A stretch of 64,000 nt of DNA from Marinomonas transparens (GTDB lineage: Bacteria > Pseudomonadota > Gammaproteobacteria > Pseudomonadales > Marinomonadaceae), in NCBI RefSeq assembly GCF_016463975.1, contig NZ_JAEMNX010000012.1, forward strand, positions 90,605 to 154,604, given 5' to 3'. Below are positions 8,206-16,072 of this stretch, one piece after another (position 1 is the first letter of the stretch; every line of letters starts with the position of its first letter). The notes beneath the pieces are model-generated. The model saw only the letters and a program-made list of their open reading frames with translations. It did not search any database and was not told the origin of the DNA. A program made the translations under genes and the position numbers.

Positions 8206-9456
8206 ATGGATTTAAATACAGCGTGCATGCAAACACTGTCCATTATTTTAGCTGGTGGGCGCGGCTCAAGATTAAAGCAATTAACCGATAACCGTTCTAA
8301 GCCTGCGGTGCCTATTGCAGGTAAATATAAAATTATTGATTTTCCTCTTTCTAACTGTGTGAATTCAGGGATGCGTCGTATTGCTGTATTGACTCAATAT
8401 CGATCTCATACGCTGAATCAACATGTGCAACGTGGCTGGAATTTCTTGCGCTCGGACTTTAATGAATTCATTGAGCTTTGGCCTGCCCAGCAGCAAACTG
8501 GTGGGGATTGGTACCGAGGTACTGCGGATGCCGTCTTTCAAAATTTGAGCATGATTGACAGTCTGGACAGTGAGTATGTTTTGATTTTGGCTGGAGACCA
8601 TGTGTACAAACAAGATTATAGCATCATGTTGAAAGAGCATATGGAGAGTGGTGCTGACGTATCCGTGGCCTGTATTGAAGTGCCACTAGGGGAAGCGGAT
8701 CAGTTTGGTATCATGCATGTGGATGAAGAAGACAATATTATTGCCTTTGAGGAAAAACCTACCAACCCTCCTACGATGCCGGGTAAACCAGAAGTTTCTT
8801 TGGCCAGTATGGGGATTTATATTTTCAATACGAAATTCTTGTCAGAAAATCTCAGGTCAGATGCCTCAGACGATGATTCTAGTCATGACTTTGGTAAAGA
8901 CTTAATTCCTTTCTTTGTGGGGCGTTGCAAGATTAAAGCCCACCATTTTTCTCATAGTGTGGTGAAAAATGAGAGCTATCCTGATCAAGCTTACTGGCGT
9001 GACGTGGGGACTTTGAGTGCCTATTGGGAATCCAATATGGATTTAACCCGCTTGGTCCCTGAGTTGGATTTGTATGATGAAGCTTGGCCTATTCGTACCG
9101 CGCAATATCAGCGTCCAGCAGCCAAGTTTAATTATAATTACGAAGAACGTATAGGCACGGCATTAAATTCCGTGGTGTCTGCTGGGTGTATCGTATCCGG
9201 TTCAACCGTGGAAAAGTCCATCTTGTTTAACAATGTGCGAGTGAACTCTTATTCCCGGGTGAGCCATTCAGTTATTTTACCTCGATGTGATATTGGCCGG
9301 CATTGTCGCCTGAGTAAGGTCGTGGTGGATTCTGATTGTCACATTCCTGAAGGCACGATAATTGGCGAAGACTCAGTTGCCGATGCGGCACGCTTTTATC
9401 GTAATTCTGATGGTGTGACTCTGGTTACTCAGGAGATGATAGAAGCTTTAAACTAG
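8206..9456 (+). CDS. glgC: Glucose-1-phosphate adenylyltransferase (ADP-glucose pyrophosphorylase)
   Basis: Makes ADP-glucose from glucose-1-phosphate and ATP, the committed step of glycogen synthesis, feeding GlgA next door. The nucleotide loop LAGGRGSRLKQLT and the effector/substrate segment KPAVPIAGKYKIIDFPLSN are seen near the N terminus. AGDHVYKQDYS, FEEKP and a C-terminal left-handed beta-helix of hexapeptides (GCIVSGSTVEKSI onward) complete the enzyme, 416 residues. The ATG at 8206 has an AAAGGTGG ribosome site; a second ATG seven codons in lacks one. The usual allosteric control by glycolytic intermediates and AMP is inferred from the family. Confidence 0.95.
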   Translation: MDLNTACMQTLSIILAGGRGSRLKQLTDNRSKPAVPIAGKYKIIDFPLSNCVNSGMRRIAVLTQYRSHTLNQHVQRGWNFLRSDFNEFIELWPAQQQTGGDWYRGTADAVFQNLSMIDSLDSEYVLILAGDHVYKQDYSIMLKEHMESGADVSVACIEVPLGEADQFGIMHVDEEDNIIAFEEKPTNPPTMPGKPEVSLASMGIYIFNTKFLSENLRSDASDDDSSHDFGKDLIPFFVGRCKIKAHHFSHSVVKNESYPDQAYWRDVGTLSAYWESNMDLTRLVPELDLYDEAWPIRTAQYQRPAAKFNYNYEERIGTALNSVVSAGCIVSGSTVEKSILFNNVRVNSYSRVSHSVILPRCDIGRHCRLSKVVVDSDCHIPEGTIIGEDSVADAARFYRNSDGVTLVTQEMIEALN

Positions 9457-9481
9457 TCACCTGATCCCTATAAGTTTAACT

Positions 9482-9515
9482 AAAGCCGCTTAATTTAGCG
9501 GCTTTTCTTTTTTTG
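9482..9515 (+). terminator. Rho-independent terminator after glgC
   Basis: A 9-bp perfect stem (9482-9490 with 9497-9505, core AGCCGCT/AGCGGCT) has a 6-nt loop and is followed by a T-rich run to 9515, 25 bp after the glgC stop. Confidence 0.85.
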
Positions 9516-9599
9516 CGGAATAGTATTTATATTGGGCATTGTACTTTTGACCTTGAAAACGCTGAAAGTGGGCGCATTAGAAAGGTTCTACTGTTTTCT

Positions 9600-9630
9600 A
9601 GGGTTATCCCCGCATGTTGTGGATAACCCT
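9600..9630. repeat. 10-bp inverted repeat containing a DnaA-box match, in the glgC-ribE gap
   Basis: AGGGTTATCC (9600-9609) and GGATAACCCT (9621-9630) are perfect inverted arms around an 11-nt spacer. The right half contains TGTGGATAA (9618-9626), the reverse complement of the consensus DnaA box TTATCCACA; the left half has TTATCCCCG. No T-run follows, so it does not look like a terminator. The rest of this 318-bp gap (9457-9774) holds the glgC terminator and presumably the ribE promoter; I saw no convincing gene or FMN-riboswitch-like structure. Confidence 0.55.
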
Positions 9631-9774
9631 ATTAGTGAATTAATGATAACTTGCGCTAGGTCAGTCAGAGTATGGTTTTGGTGTTTGCTGTTCAATTCTT
9701 CTTCACTCATTAGAGAGTTGTTCATAATTTGATTGATTTGCTTCGTATCCTGTATTTATCAATGAGGAAATTTC

Positions 9775-10398
9775 ATGTTTACCGGAATTGTTCAAGGCAT
9801 AGCAAGTGTTCAATCTTGCCAGTCGATTGGGCGTAATAAACGTCTCGAAATCTTGTTTCCTGCGGGAAGTATGTTAGGGCAACAATTAGGGGCAAGTGTC
9901 GCTATTAATGGTGTTTGTTTGACCGTCGCTGATATCGCTTCTGATGTACTGACTTTTGATGTTATTGATACCACGCTTGCGTTAACAAATATTGGTCTTC
10001 TTCAGGTTGAAGATAGTGTCAATTTTGAACGGGCAGCGAAAATGGGGGATGAGGTCGGCGGTCATGTAATGTCTGGTCATATTATGACAAGCGTTGCTGT
10101 ATCTAAAGTTGAAACGATTGCTGAGAGTGTTCACATTCGTTTTAAAACAGATCGTCAGAACGAAGTGGATGCCAGACGTTATTTGTTTGATAAGGGCTAT
10201 GTTGGGTTGAATGGGGCAAGTTTGACCATTAGTGATATTGGTGATGATTGGCTGGAAGTGTCTTTAATTCCTGAGACATTAAGATTAACGACTTTTGGTC
10301 TGCTATCGGTAGGAAGTCGAGTGAATTTAGAAATCGATGCTCATACGCAAGCAACGGTTGATACGGTTGAGAGGGTTTTAAAGCAAAGAGGCATTTAA
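9775..10398 (+). CDS. ribE: Riboflavin synthase, alpha chain
   Basis: Last step of riboflavin synthesis: dismutation of two 6,7-dimethyl-8-ribityllumazines. The protein begins MFTGIVQGIASV, the invariant start of the family, and consists of two lumazine-binding barrels (about 1-97 and 98-200). GVCLTV and the equivalent GASLTISD occur one in each barrel. Length of 207 residues is usual. A GAGGA ribosome site precedes the ATG. It is not next to other rib genes here, and no FMN riboswitch is evident upstream. (The gene is also called ribC in some genomes.). Confidence 0.93.
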   Translation: MFTGIVQGIASVQSCQSIGRNKRLEILFPAGSMLGQQLGASVAINGVCLTVADIASDVLTFDVIDTTLALTNIGLLQVEDSVNFERAAKMGDEVGGHVMSGHIMTSVAVSKVETIAESVHIRFKTDRQNEVDARRYLFDKGYVGLNGASLTISDIGDDWLEVSLIPETLRLTTFGLLSVGSRVNLEIDAHTQATVDTVERVLKQRGI

Positions 10399-10510
10399 AA
10401 TATCGGTCAGTACTTTCTTCTACGCAGTGCTCTCTATCTTGTAGATGCTGAAATAAATGGAGTCCTGATGTTATTTTCGGTAGAATGCTCGCCAATTTCT
10501 ATCCTGAGAA

Positions 10511-10611
10511 CCTGTTAATAAGTTTGTGACGTTGGGCTATTTTGGTATTTGCTCAAATTTATACGTGGTTTATTGCAAAAAACGTGTATATCTCATTGAT
10601 TTATTAACAGG
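10511..10611. repeat. Widely spaced 11-bp inverted repeat upstream of lepA
   Basis: CCTGTTAATAA (10511-10521) and TTATTAACAGG (10601-10611) are perfect inverted copies separated by 79 bp, in the non-coding 250 bp between ribE and lepA. Transcribed, they could pair as the base of a long hairpin; as DNA, they could be paired sites for a regulator. The right copy ends 37 bp before the lepA start. Confidence 0.5.
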
Positions 10612-10648
10612 GCTCGATCAAATATCGCTTTTTAAGTGTGAGTAAACA

Positions 10649-12454
10649 GTGTCTTCTAATAATCTCAAGCACATACGAAACTTTTCAATTATTGCCCATA
10701 TTGACCATGGTAAATCGACTTTGGCTGATCGCTTTATTCAAACCTGCGAAGGTTTAAGTGAACGTGAAATGTCCGCTCAGGTTCTTGATTCAATGGACAT
10801 TGAACGGGAACGTGGCATCACCATCAAGGCTCAGAGCGTGACCTTGGATTACCATGCCAAAGATGGACAAACCTACCAGCTGAATTTTATCGATACCCCA
10901 GGACACGTGGACTTTTCTTATGAAGTGTCCCGCTCTCTTGCTGCCTGTGAAGGAGCCTTGTTAGTGGTTGATGCCGCACAAGGCGTAGAAGCTCAGTCTG
11001 TAGCTAACTGCTATACGGCTATAGAGCAGGGCCTTGAAGTGATGCCTGTACTGAATAAAATCGATTTGCCTCAAGCCGAGCCAGAACGGGTTTGTGAGGA
11101 AATTGAAGAAATCATTGGTATTGACGCGATGGACGCCGTTACTTGCTCCGCGAAAACGGGAATGGGAGTGGATGATGTTCTTGAGCGATTAGTTGCCACT
11201 GTCCCAGCACCGGAAGGGGATGTTGATGCCCCTCTGCAAGCGCTAATTATCGATTCTTGGTTTGATAATTATCTTGGCGTGGTTTCCTTGGTACGTATCA
11301 AGCAAGGCACATTGCGTAAAAAAGACAAGATCTTCATTAAATCTACTAAGCAGGCTCACCCTGTTGATATGGCCGGTATTTTTACACCAAAACGTAAAGA
11401 GACCGGAGTGTTAAGAGCGGGTGAGGTGGGCTATGTCGTTGCGGGTATTAAAGACATTCACGGTGCGCCAGTGGGTGATACCATTACCCACGCTACGACC
11501 CCAAATGTTGAACAACTAGCGGGTTTTCAAAAGGTGAAACCTCAGGTTTACGCTGGTGTTTTTCCAGTTAGCTCTGATGATTACGAAGACTTCCGTGTTG
11601 CTCTGAGTAAATTAACACTTAATGATGCGTCGCTTTTCTTTGAGCCAGAAAGTTCGGATGCACTTGGTTTTGGTTTCCGTTGTGGTTTCTTGGGGATGCT
11701 GCATATGGAAATCATTCAGGAGCGACTAGAGCGTGAGTATAACCTAGATCTTATTACCACAGCACCAACGGTGGTGTTTGAAATTGAGCTGAATAATGGC
11801 TCTGTGGTAAGTGTGGATAGCCCTTCTAAAATGCCCGATCCGGCCACCATTAAAGAAATGCGCGAACCGATTGTGGTTGCCAATATTCTAGTTCCTCAAG
11901 AATATCTAGGAAACGTGATTACCTTGTGTATCGAAAAACGTGGCATTCAAAAAGACATGTTGTACGTAGGTAAGCAGGTTCAATTGAGCTACGAACTGCC
12001 AATGAATGAAGTGGTGATGGATTTCTTTGATAAGTTGAAATCTTGTAGTCGCGGTTTTGCTTCACTGGATTACAGTTTTTCTCACTTTAGCCCAGCGCCA
12101 TTGTGTCGCTTGGATATTTTGATTAACGGTGAGCGGGTGGATGCCTTAGCGCTCATTATGCACAAAGATAATGTGCAGTATAAAGGCCGTGCTCTTTGTG
12201 AAAAAATGAAAGAGCTGATCCCACGTCAAATGTTTGATGTGGCGATTCAGGGTGCGGTGGGTGCGAAGGTGATTTCTCGTACCACGGTAAAAGCCTTACG
12301 TAAAAACGTTATCGCGAAATGTTATGGCGGCGATGTGAGCCGTAAGAAGAAACTGCTACAGAAGCAAAAAGACGGTAAAAAACGCATGAAACAGGTTGGT
12401 AATGTGGAAGTGCCACAATCGGCCTTTCTTGCCGCGTTACAACTTGATAGTTAG
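10649..12454 (+). CDS. lepA: Elongation factor 4 (LepA), translational GTPase
   Basis: Ribosome-bound GTPase linked to 30S assembly and translation under stress. G1 [10 protein letters not shown]2 region [11 protein letters not shown]3 DTPGH and G4 NKID are all visible, followed by EF-G-like domains and the LepA-specific C-terminal domain ending [16 protein letters not shown]. At 601 residues it is full length. It starts at GTG (10649) with a weak GTGAG upstream. It is first of lepA-lepB-rnc-era-recO-acpS; lepB follows after 50 bp containing a small AGACATGA/TCATGTCT hairpin without a T-run. Confidence 0.96.
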   Translation: MSSNNLKHIRNFSIIAHIDHGKSTLADRFIQTCEGLSEREMSAQVLDSMDIERERGITIKAQSVTLDYHAKDGQTYQLNFIDTPGHVDFSYEVSRSLAACEGALLVVDAAQGVEAQSVANCYTAIEQGLEVMPVLNKIDLPQAEPERVCEEIEEIIGIDAMDAVTCSAKTGMGVDDVLERLVATVPAPEGDVDAPLQALIIDSWFDNYLGVVSLVRIKQGTLRKKDKIFIKSTKQAHPVDMAGIFTPKRKETGVLRAGEVGYVVAGIKDIHGAPVGDTITHATTPNVEQLAGFQKVKPQVYAGVFPVSSDDYEDFRVALSKLTLNDASLFFEPESSDALGFGFRCGFLGMLHMEIIQERLEREYNLDLITTAPTVVFEIELNNGSVVSVDSPSKMPDPATIKEMREPIVVANILVPQEYLGNVITLCIEKRGIQKDMLYVGKQVQLSYELPMNEVVMDFFDKLKSCSRGFASLDYSFSHFSPAPLCRLDILINGERVDALALIMHKDNVQYKGRALCEKMKELIPRQMFDVAIQGAVGAKVISRTTVKALRKNVIAKCYGGDVSRKKKLLQKQKDGKKRMKQVGNVEVPQSAFLAALQLDS

Positions 12455-12504
12455 TCCTAGCAGTATAATAGACATGATGCTTCATGTCTTAATGGAGAGG
12501 TAGT

Positions 12505-13329
12505 ATGGGTTTTGATTTCGAATTAATACTGGCGATTGCGTTTTTTGTTACCGGAGCTTTTTGGTTTTACGATCGTATTGTGTACTTACCAAAGCGCAAA
12601 GCTGTATTAGCGGATATGGCTCCTGAAGCCAAACAAGCGATTAGTAAAGAAGCGCAGCAGCGACTAGCTGAGACGCCAAGGCTGGTGGTGGAAGTAAAAT
12701 CCTACTTCATGATTATTGCTATCATTTTTGGCTTGCGTTCTTTTGTTGTGGAGCCCTTCCAGATTCCATCTGGCTCTATGTTACCGACGTTAAAGATTGG
12801 CGACTTTATTTTAGTGAACAAGTTTGATTATGGGCTGCGTTTACCTGTATTGAATACCACTATTATTCCAACGACTGAACCTAAACGTGGTGATGTCGTG
12901 GTATTTAAATACCCTAGGGATCCTAGTTTAAACTATATTAAACGTTTGGTAGGCCTTCCAGGAGACACAATCAGCTACCATAATAAAACCTTGAAAGTGA
13001 ATGGCAAGTTGGTTGAGACGGATTTATTGGCAGAATTATCGTCGTCTTTGAATGTTAACCGTGAGCCGGTTCGTGTGTTGCATGAAAACTTAGGTGGTGT
13101 TGATCACGAAATTTATAATAGCTTCCGACACAACCCATTGGAAGGTGACTGGGTGGTGCCTAAAGGCTCTTACTTTGTTATGGGCGATAACCGTGATAAC
13201 AGTTCCGATAGCCGTGTATGGGGCTTTGTACCAGAAGCGAATATGAAAGGGCGCGCATTTTATGTGTGGCTTCATTGGGATGAGTTATTTAGTATCCCAA
13301 GTTTTAAGTATAATGGATTGATTAAGTAA
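12505..13329 (+). CDS. lepB: Signal peptidase I
   Basis: Inner-membrane protease that removes signal peptides from exported proteins. The N terminus has a membrane helix (5-22), a cytoplasmic loop rich in Lys/Glu and a second helix (~67-83). The catalytic Ser91 lies in SGSMLPTL and the general-base Lys146 in [11 protein letters not shown], matching the spacing of the E. coli enzyme; the late box [11 protein letters not shown] follows. At 274 residues it is shorter than the E. coli enzyme (324), mostly through a smaller periplasmic insert. A GGAGAGG site precedes the ATG. Confidence 0.95.
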   Translation: MGFDFELILAIAFFVTGAFWFYDRIVYLPKRKAVLADMAPEAKQAISKEAQQRLAETPRLVVEVKSYFMIIAIIFGLRSFVVEPFQIPSGSMLPTLKIGDFILVNKFDYGLRLPVLNTTIIPTTEPKRGDVVVFKYPRDPSLNYIKRLVGLPGDTISYHNKTLKVNGKLVETDLLAELSSSLNVNREPVRVLHENLGGVDHEIYNSFRHNPLEGDWVVPKGSYFVMGDNRDNSSDSRVWGFVPEANMKGRAFYVWLHWDELFSIPSFKYNGLIK

Positions 13330-13342
13330 TTTTGGAGAAATT

Positions 13343-14026
13343 TTGAGTTCACAGTATCAAAAATTGAGTCGGCGAATAGGTTATTTTTTTGCTGACCTTG
13401 GATTGCTTGAGCTGGCGCTAACGCACCGCAGTTTTGGTGGAAAAAATAATGAACGCCTCGAGTTCTTGGGCGATTCCATTCTTAATTACGTGATTGCGGA
13501 AGGTCTTTTTCATCGTTTCCCGAAAGCAAAGGAAGGCGAGCTAAGTCGTTTACGGGCTTCTCTGGTAAAAGGCGATACCTTGGCGGAATTGGCGAGAGAA
13601 TTTGAGCTAGGGGATTTTTTAAAGCTTGGTGCCGGTGAGCTAAAGAGCGGTGGTTTTCGTCGAGATTCGATTTTGGCAGATACGGTGGAAGGTATTATTG
13701 GTGCCATCTATTTAGACGCTGGAATGGATGTTTGCCGTCAGCATATTTTAGAGTGGTACAAAGAGCGCTTAGAAGCGACTTCCTTGAAGATAGTCACGAA
13801 AGACTCTAAAACGCTGTTGCAAGAATATTTACAAGCACGTAAGCATGCTTTGCCACAATATGAAGTCGTGCAGATTGTCGGTGAGCCCCACGACCAAACT
13901 TTTTATGTGCACTGTCAGATAGAGTTGTTTGATGAGGCGATTGAAGGCAAGGGTAATAGCCGAAGAATTGCAGAGCAAAATGCGGCAGCAAAAGCCTTGA
14001 AAAAAGTGGATCAAAATGATGTCTGA
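13343..14026 (+). CDS. rnc: Ribonuclease III
   Basis: Double-strand-specific RNase for rRNA and mRNA processing. The signature [18 protein letters not shown] (about 31-48) carries the catalytic acidic residues, with the second acidic site in [15 protein letters not shown]-terminal dsRNA-binding domain (about 153-224) ends [15 protein letters not shown]. The start codon is TTG (13343), with GGAGAAA a few bases upstream; no ATG exists early in the frame. The 3' end overlaps era by 11 bp, the rnc-era coupling known from other gammaproteobacteria. Confidence 0.95.
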   Translation: MSSQYQKLSRRIGYFFADLGLLELALTHRSFGGKNNERLEFLGDSILNYVIAEGLFHRFPKAKEGELSRLRASLVKGDTLAELAREFELGDFLKLGAGELKSGGFRRDSILADTVEGIIGAIYLDAGMDVCRQHILEWYKERLEATSLKIVTKDSKTLLQEYLQARKHALPQYEVVQIVGEPHDQTFYVHCQIELFDEAIEGKGNSRRIAEQNAAAKALKKVDQNDV

Positions 14027-14921
14027 GACTGAAATTACCCATTGTGGTTACGTGGCGATTGTTGGTCGTCCCAATGTCGGCAAATCCACTCTACTGAATC
14101 ACATTTTAGGGCAAAAACTTTCTATAACGTCAAGAAAGCCCCAGACCACCCGAGATCAGATTCTTGGTGTTAAAACAGAAGGTCATGTTCAGACCATCTA
14201 TGTCGATACACCAGGGCTTCATCTAGGCGAGACGAAAGCCATAAACCGTATTATGAACAAAACCGCATCATCGGCTCTTAAAGATGTTGATCTGGTATTG
14301 TTTGTGATTGATGCGGATCGCTGGACCGAAGAAGACGAGTCCGTTTTGCAAAAGGTGAAGCATTCTCGTAGTCCGGTGATTTTGGTGGTAAATAAGGTCG
14401 ATCAACTGGATCAAAAAGAAGATCTTCTGCCTCGTTTGGCAAACTTATCTGAACGTATGGAGTTTGCTCAAGTAGTGCCTATTTCTGCCTTGCGTAATAA
14501 TAATTTGGACCGTCTCGAAAGACTGGTAGAAAGCTATATTCCGGCGGGGATGGCGTTTTATCCAGAAGACCAAATTACCAATCGTAGTTCGCGTTTTTTA
14601 GCAGCAGAAATTGTGCGTGAAAAAATCACCCGTCAATTAGGCCAAGAAGTGCCTTATGAAGTGGCGGTTCAGATTGAAGAATTTGTTTACGAAGAATCAG
14701 CCATACATATTAGTGCTTTGATTCTCGTTGAGCGTAATGGACAGAAGCGCATTATTATTGGTGAACGTGGCGATAAGATTAAACTTATTGGCAAAGAAGC
14801 GCGTATTGATATGGAGAATTTATTTCAGCATAAAGTCATGCTGAATCTCTGGATTAAGGTTCGTTCAGGTTGGTCTGATGACGAGCGAGCACTTGCCAGC
14901 TTAGGTTATCAGGAAGAATAG
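14016..14921 (+). CDS. era: GTPase Era, 16S rRNA binding
   Basis: Ribosome-assembly GTPase that binds the 3' end of 16S rRNA. G1 [10 protein letters not shown]3 DTPGL, G4 NKVD and G5-like ISAL are visible, followed by a KH RNA-binding domain containing [18 protein letters not shown]. Length of 301 residues is standard. Two adjacent ATG codons (14016 and 14019) could start translation; either lies inside the end of rnc. recO follows after 5 bp. Confidence 0.96.
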   Translation: MMSETEITHCGYVAIVGRPNVGKSTLLNHILGQKLSITSRKPQTTRDQILGVKTEGHVQTIYVDTPGLHLGETKAINRIMNKTASSALKDVDLVLFVIDADRWTEEDESVLQKVKHSRSPVILVVNKVDQLDQKEDLLPRLANLSERMEFAQVVPISALRNNNLDRLERLVESYIPAGMAFYPEDQITNRSSRFLAAEIVREKITRQLGQEVPYEVAVQIEEFVYEESAIHISALILVERNGQKRIIIGERGDKIKLIGKEARIDMENLFQHKVMLNLWIKVRSGWSDDERALASLGYQEE

Positions 14922-14926
14922 TCCGT

Positions 14927-15664
14927 ATGCGCGCCGCAGCGTATGTGATTCACACTCGTCCTTTTCAGGACAGTAAGATCCTGCTGGATGTCTTAACTCT
15001 TGAACAAGGTTTGATTCGTGGGGTGTGGCGACTACCAAAAAAAGAGGCTCGGGTCATTCCTGGGTCTTTTTTGTGTTATGAAATGGAATATGTAGGCCGT
15101 AGTGAATTAAAAACCGTGCAGAGTTTAGAAGCGAACAAAGCGGCTTTTTCCTTGGAGGGGTTGCCTTTATATGCTGCGCTTTATGCCCATGAATTGCTTG
15201 AGCGCCTATTACCCCTTAATTTGCCTCTTCCTGATGTGTTTTATCTTTACCAGTGGTTAATTGAAAGCTTTTGCTCTGGGGTGCCTATCGCACCGTTATT
15301 GCGACGTTTCGAAGTGGGGCTATTCACTGAGTTGGGGGTGGGGATTAACATGGTCTCCACGGGGCGTGGGGAGTTGATTCAGCCCGATCAAGTGTATCAA
15401 TTTCATCAAAAGTTTGGTTTGCGTCCTTATTATGGCGAGACGCTTAAACAGATACCGATTTTGTTTGTTGAAGGGCGTGTCGCTTTGGATTATCACGCTG
15501 GCAACTGGACAGATAAACAGGTGCTTAGTTTGGCAAAAGAGCTACATCGAAGCTGGTTAGATGGTCTGTTGAATGGTAAACCCGTTGTCGCTAGGGGCTT
15601 GCTGCCAAAGCAGATTTTTCAAGGGGAACGGCATTTAGGCGTGCCTATCTTCCGTGCATTGTAA
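14927..15664 (+). CDS. recO: DNA repair protein RecO
   Basis: RecFOR-pathway mediator that anneals DNA and loads RecA on gaps. The N-terminal OB-fold reads AAYVIHTRPFQDSKILLDVLT followed by a basic patch RLPKKEAR. The central helical part contains LYAALYAHELLERLLP, a RecO hallmark. No zinc-finger cysteine cluster is present, as in many gammaproteobacterial RecO. 245 residues. It sits in the conserved place after era; the usual following gene pdxJ is missing. Confidence 0.9.
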   Translation: MRAAAYVIHTRPFQDSKILLDVLTLEQGLIRGVWRLPKKEARVIPGSFLCYEMEYVGRSELKTVQSLEANKAAFSLEGLPLYAALYAHELLERLLPLNLPLPDVFYLYQWLIESFCSGVPIAPLLRRFEVGLFTELGVGINMVSTGRGELIQPDQVYQFHQKFGLRPYYGETLKQIPILFVEGRVALDYHAGNWTDKQVLSLAKELHRSWLDGLLNGKPVVARGLLPKQIFQGERHLGVPIFRAL

Positions 15665-15685
15665 GAATCCCTAGAGGGGTGTTTT

Positions 15686-16072
15686 TTGATTATTGGTATT
15701 GGCACAGATTTGGTCGAAATTGTCCGTATTGCTCAATCTGTTGAGCGCATTGGGGGGCGTTTTATTGATCGTATCTTGACGGCGGATGAAAAAAAAATCT
15801 GGGCAGAAATAGAAAACTTAGATCGAGCAAACGCTTATGTAGCGAAGCGTTTTGCAGCCAAAGAAGCGGCAGTTAAAGCGCTAGGAACGGGCATTGGTCG
15901 AGGTGTGAGCTTTCAGCATTTCAATGTGACTAATTTACCGTCGGGTCAGCCTGTACTGAAGGTTGATGAAAGCATTGAAGCTCGTTATGAGTCGCCTATT
16001 GTTTGGCATCTAAGTCTGACAGATGAAAGAGACTACGCTCAAGCCTTTGTTGTGCTTGAATCTAAAGGGTGA
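15686..16072 (+). CDS. acpS: Holo-[acyl-carrier-protein] synthase
   Basis: Attaches 4'-phosphopantetheine from CoA to the acyl carrier protein. The Mg-binding Asp8 is in IGIGTDLVEI and the second acidic residue in KRFAAKEAAVKALGTG; 128 residues, the normal size. The TTG at 15686 is the start, since the conserved N terminus IIGIGTDL begins immediately after it and an AGAGGGG ribosome site lies upstream. Its 3' end overlaps the oppositely directed sensor-kinase gene by 34 bp. Confidence 0.94.
   Translation: MIIGIGTDLVEIVRIAQSVERIGGRFIDRILTADEKKIWAEIENLDRANAYVAKRFAAKEAAVKALGTGIGRGVSFQHFNVTNLPSGQPVLKVDESIEARYESPIVWHLSLTDERDYAQAFVVLESKG

Noticed and set aside
9618..9626. DnaA box as part of a replication origin
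   Set aside because: One exact box only, no AT-rich unwinding region and no dnaA/dnaN/gidA genes nearby.
9532..9732. 66-codon open frame in the glgC-ribE gap
   Set aside because: No ribosome site, unusual composition, and it runs through the inverted repeat; probably chance.
9457..9774. FMN riboswitch upstream of ribE
   Set aside because: No conserved multi-stem RFN pattern was recognisable; the gap has a terminator and a simple inverted repeat.
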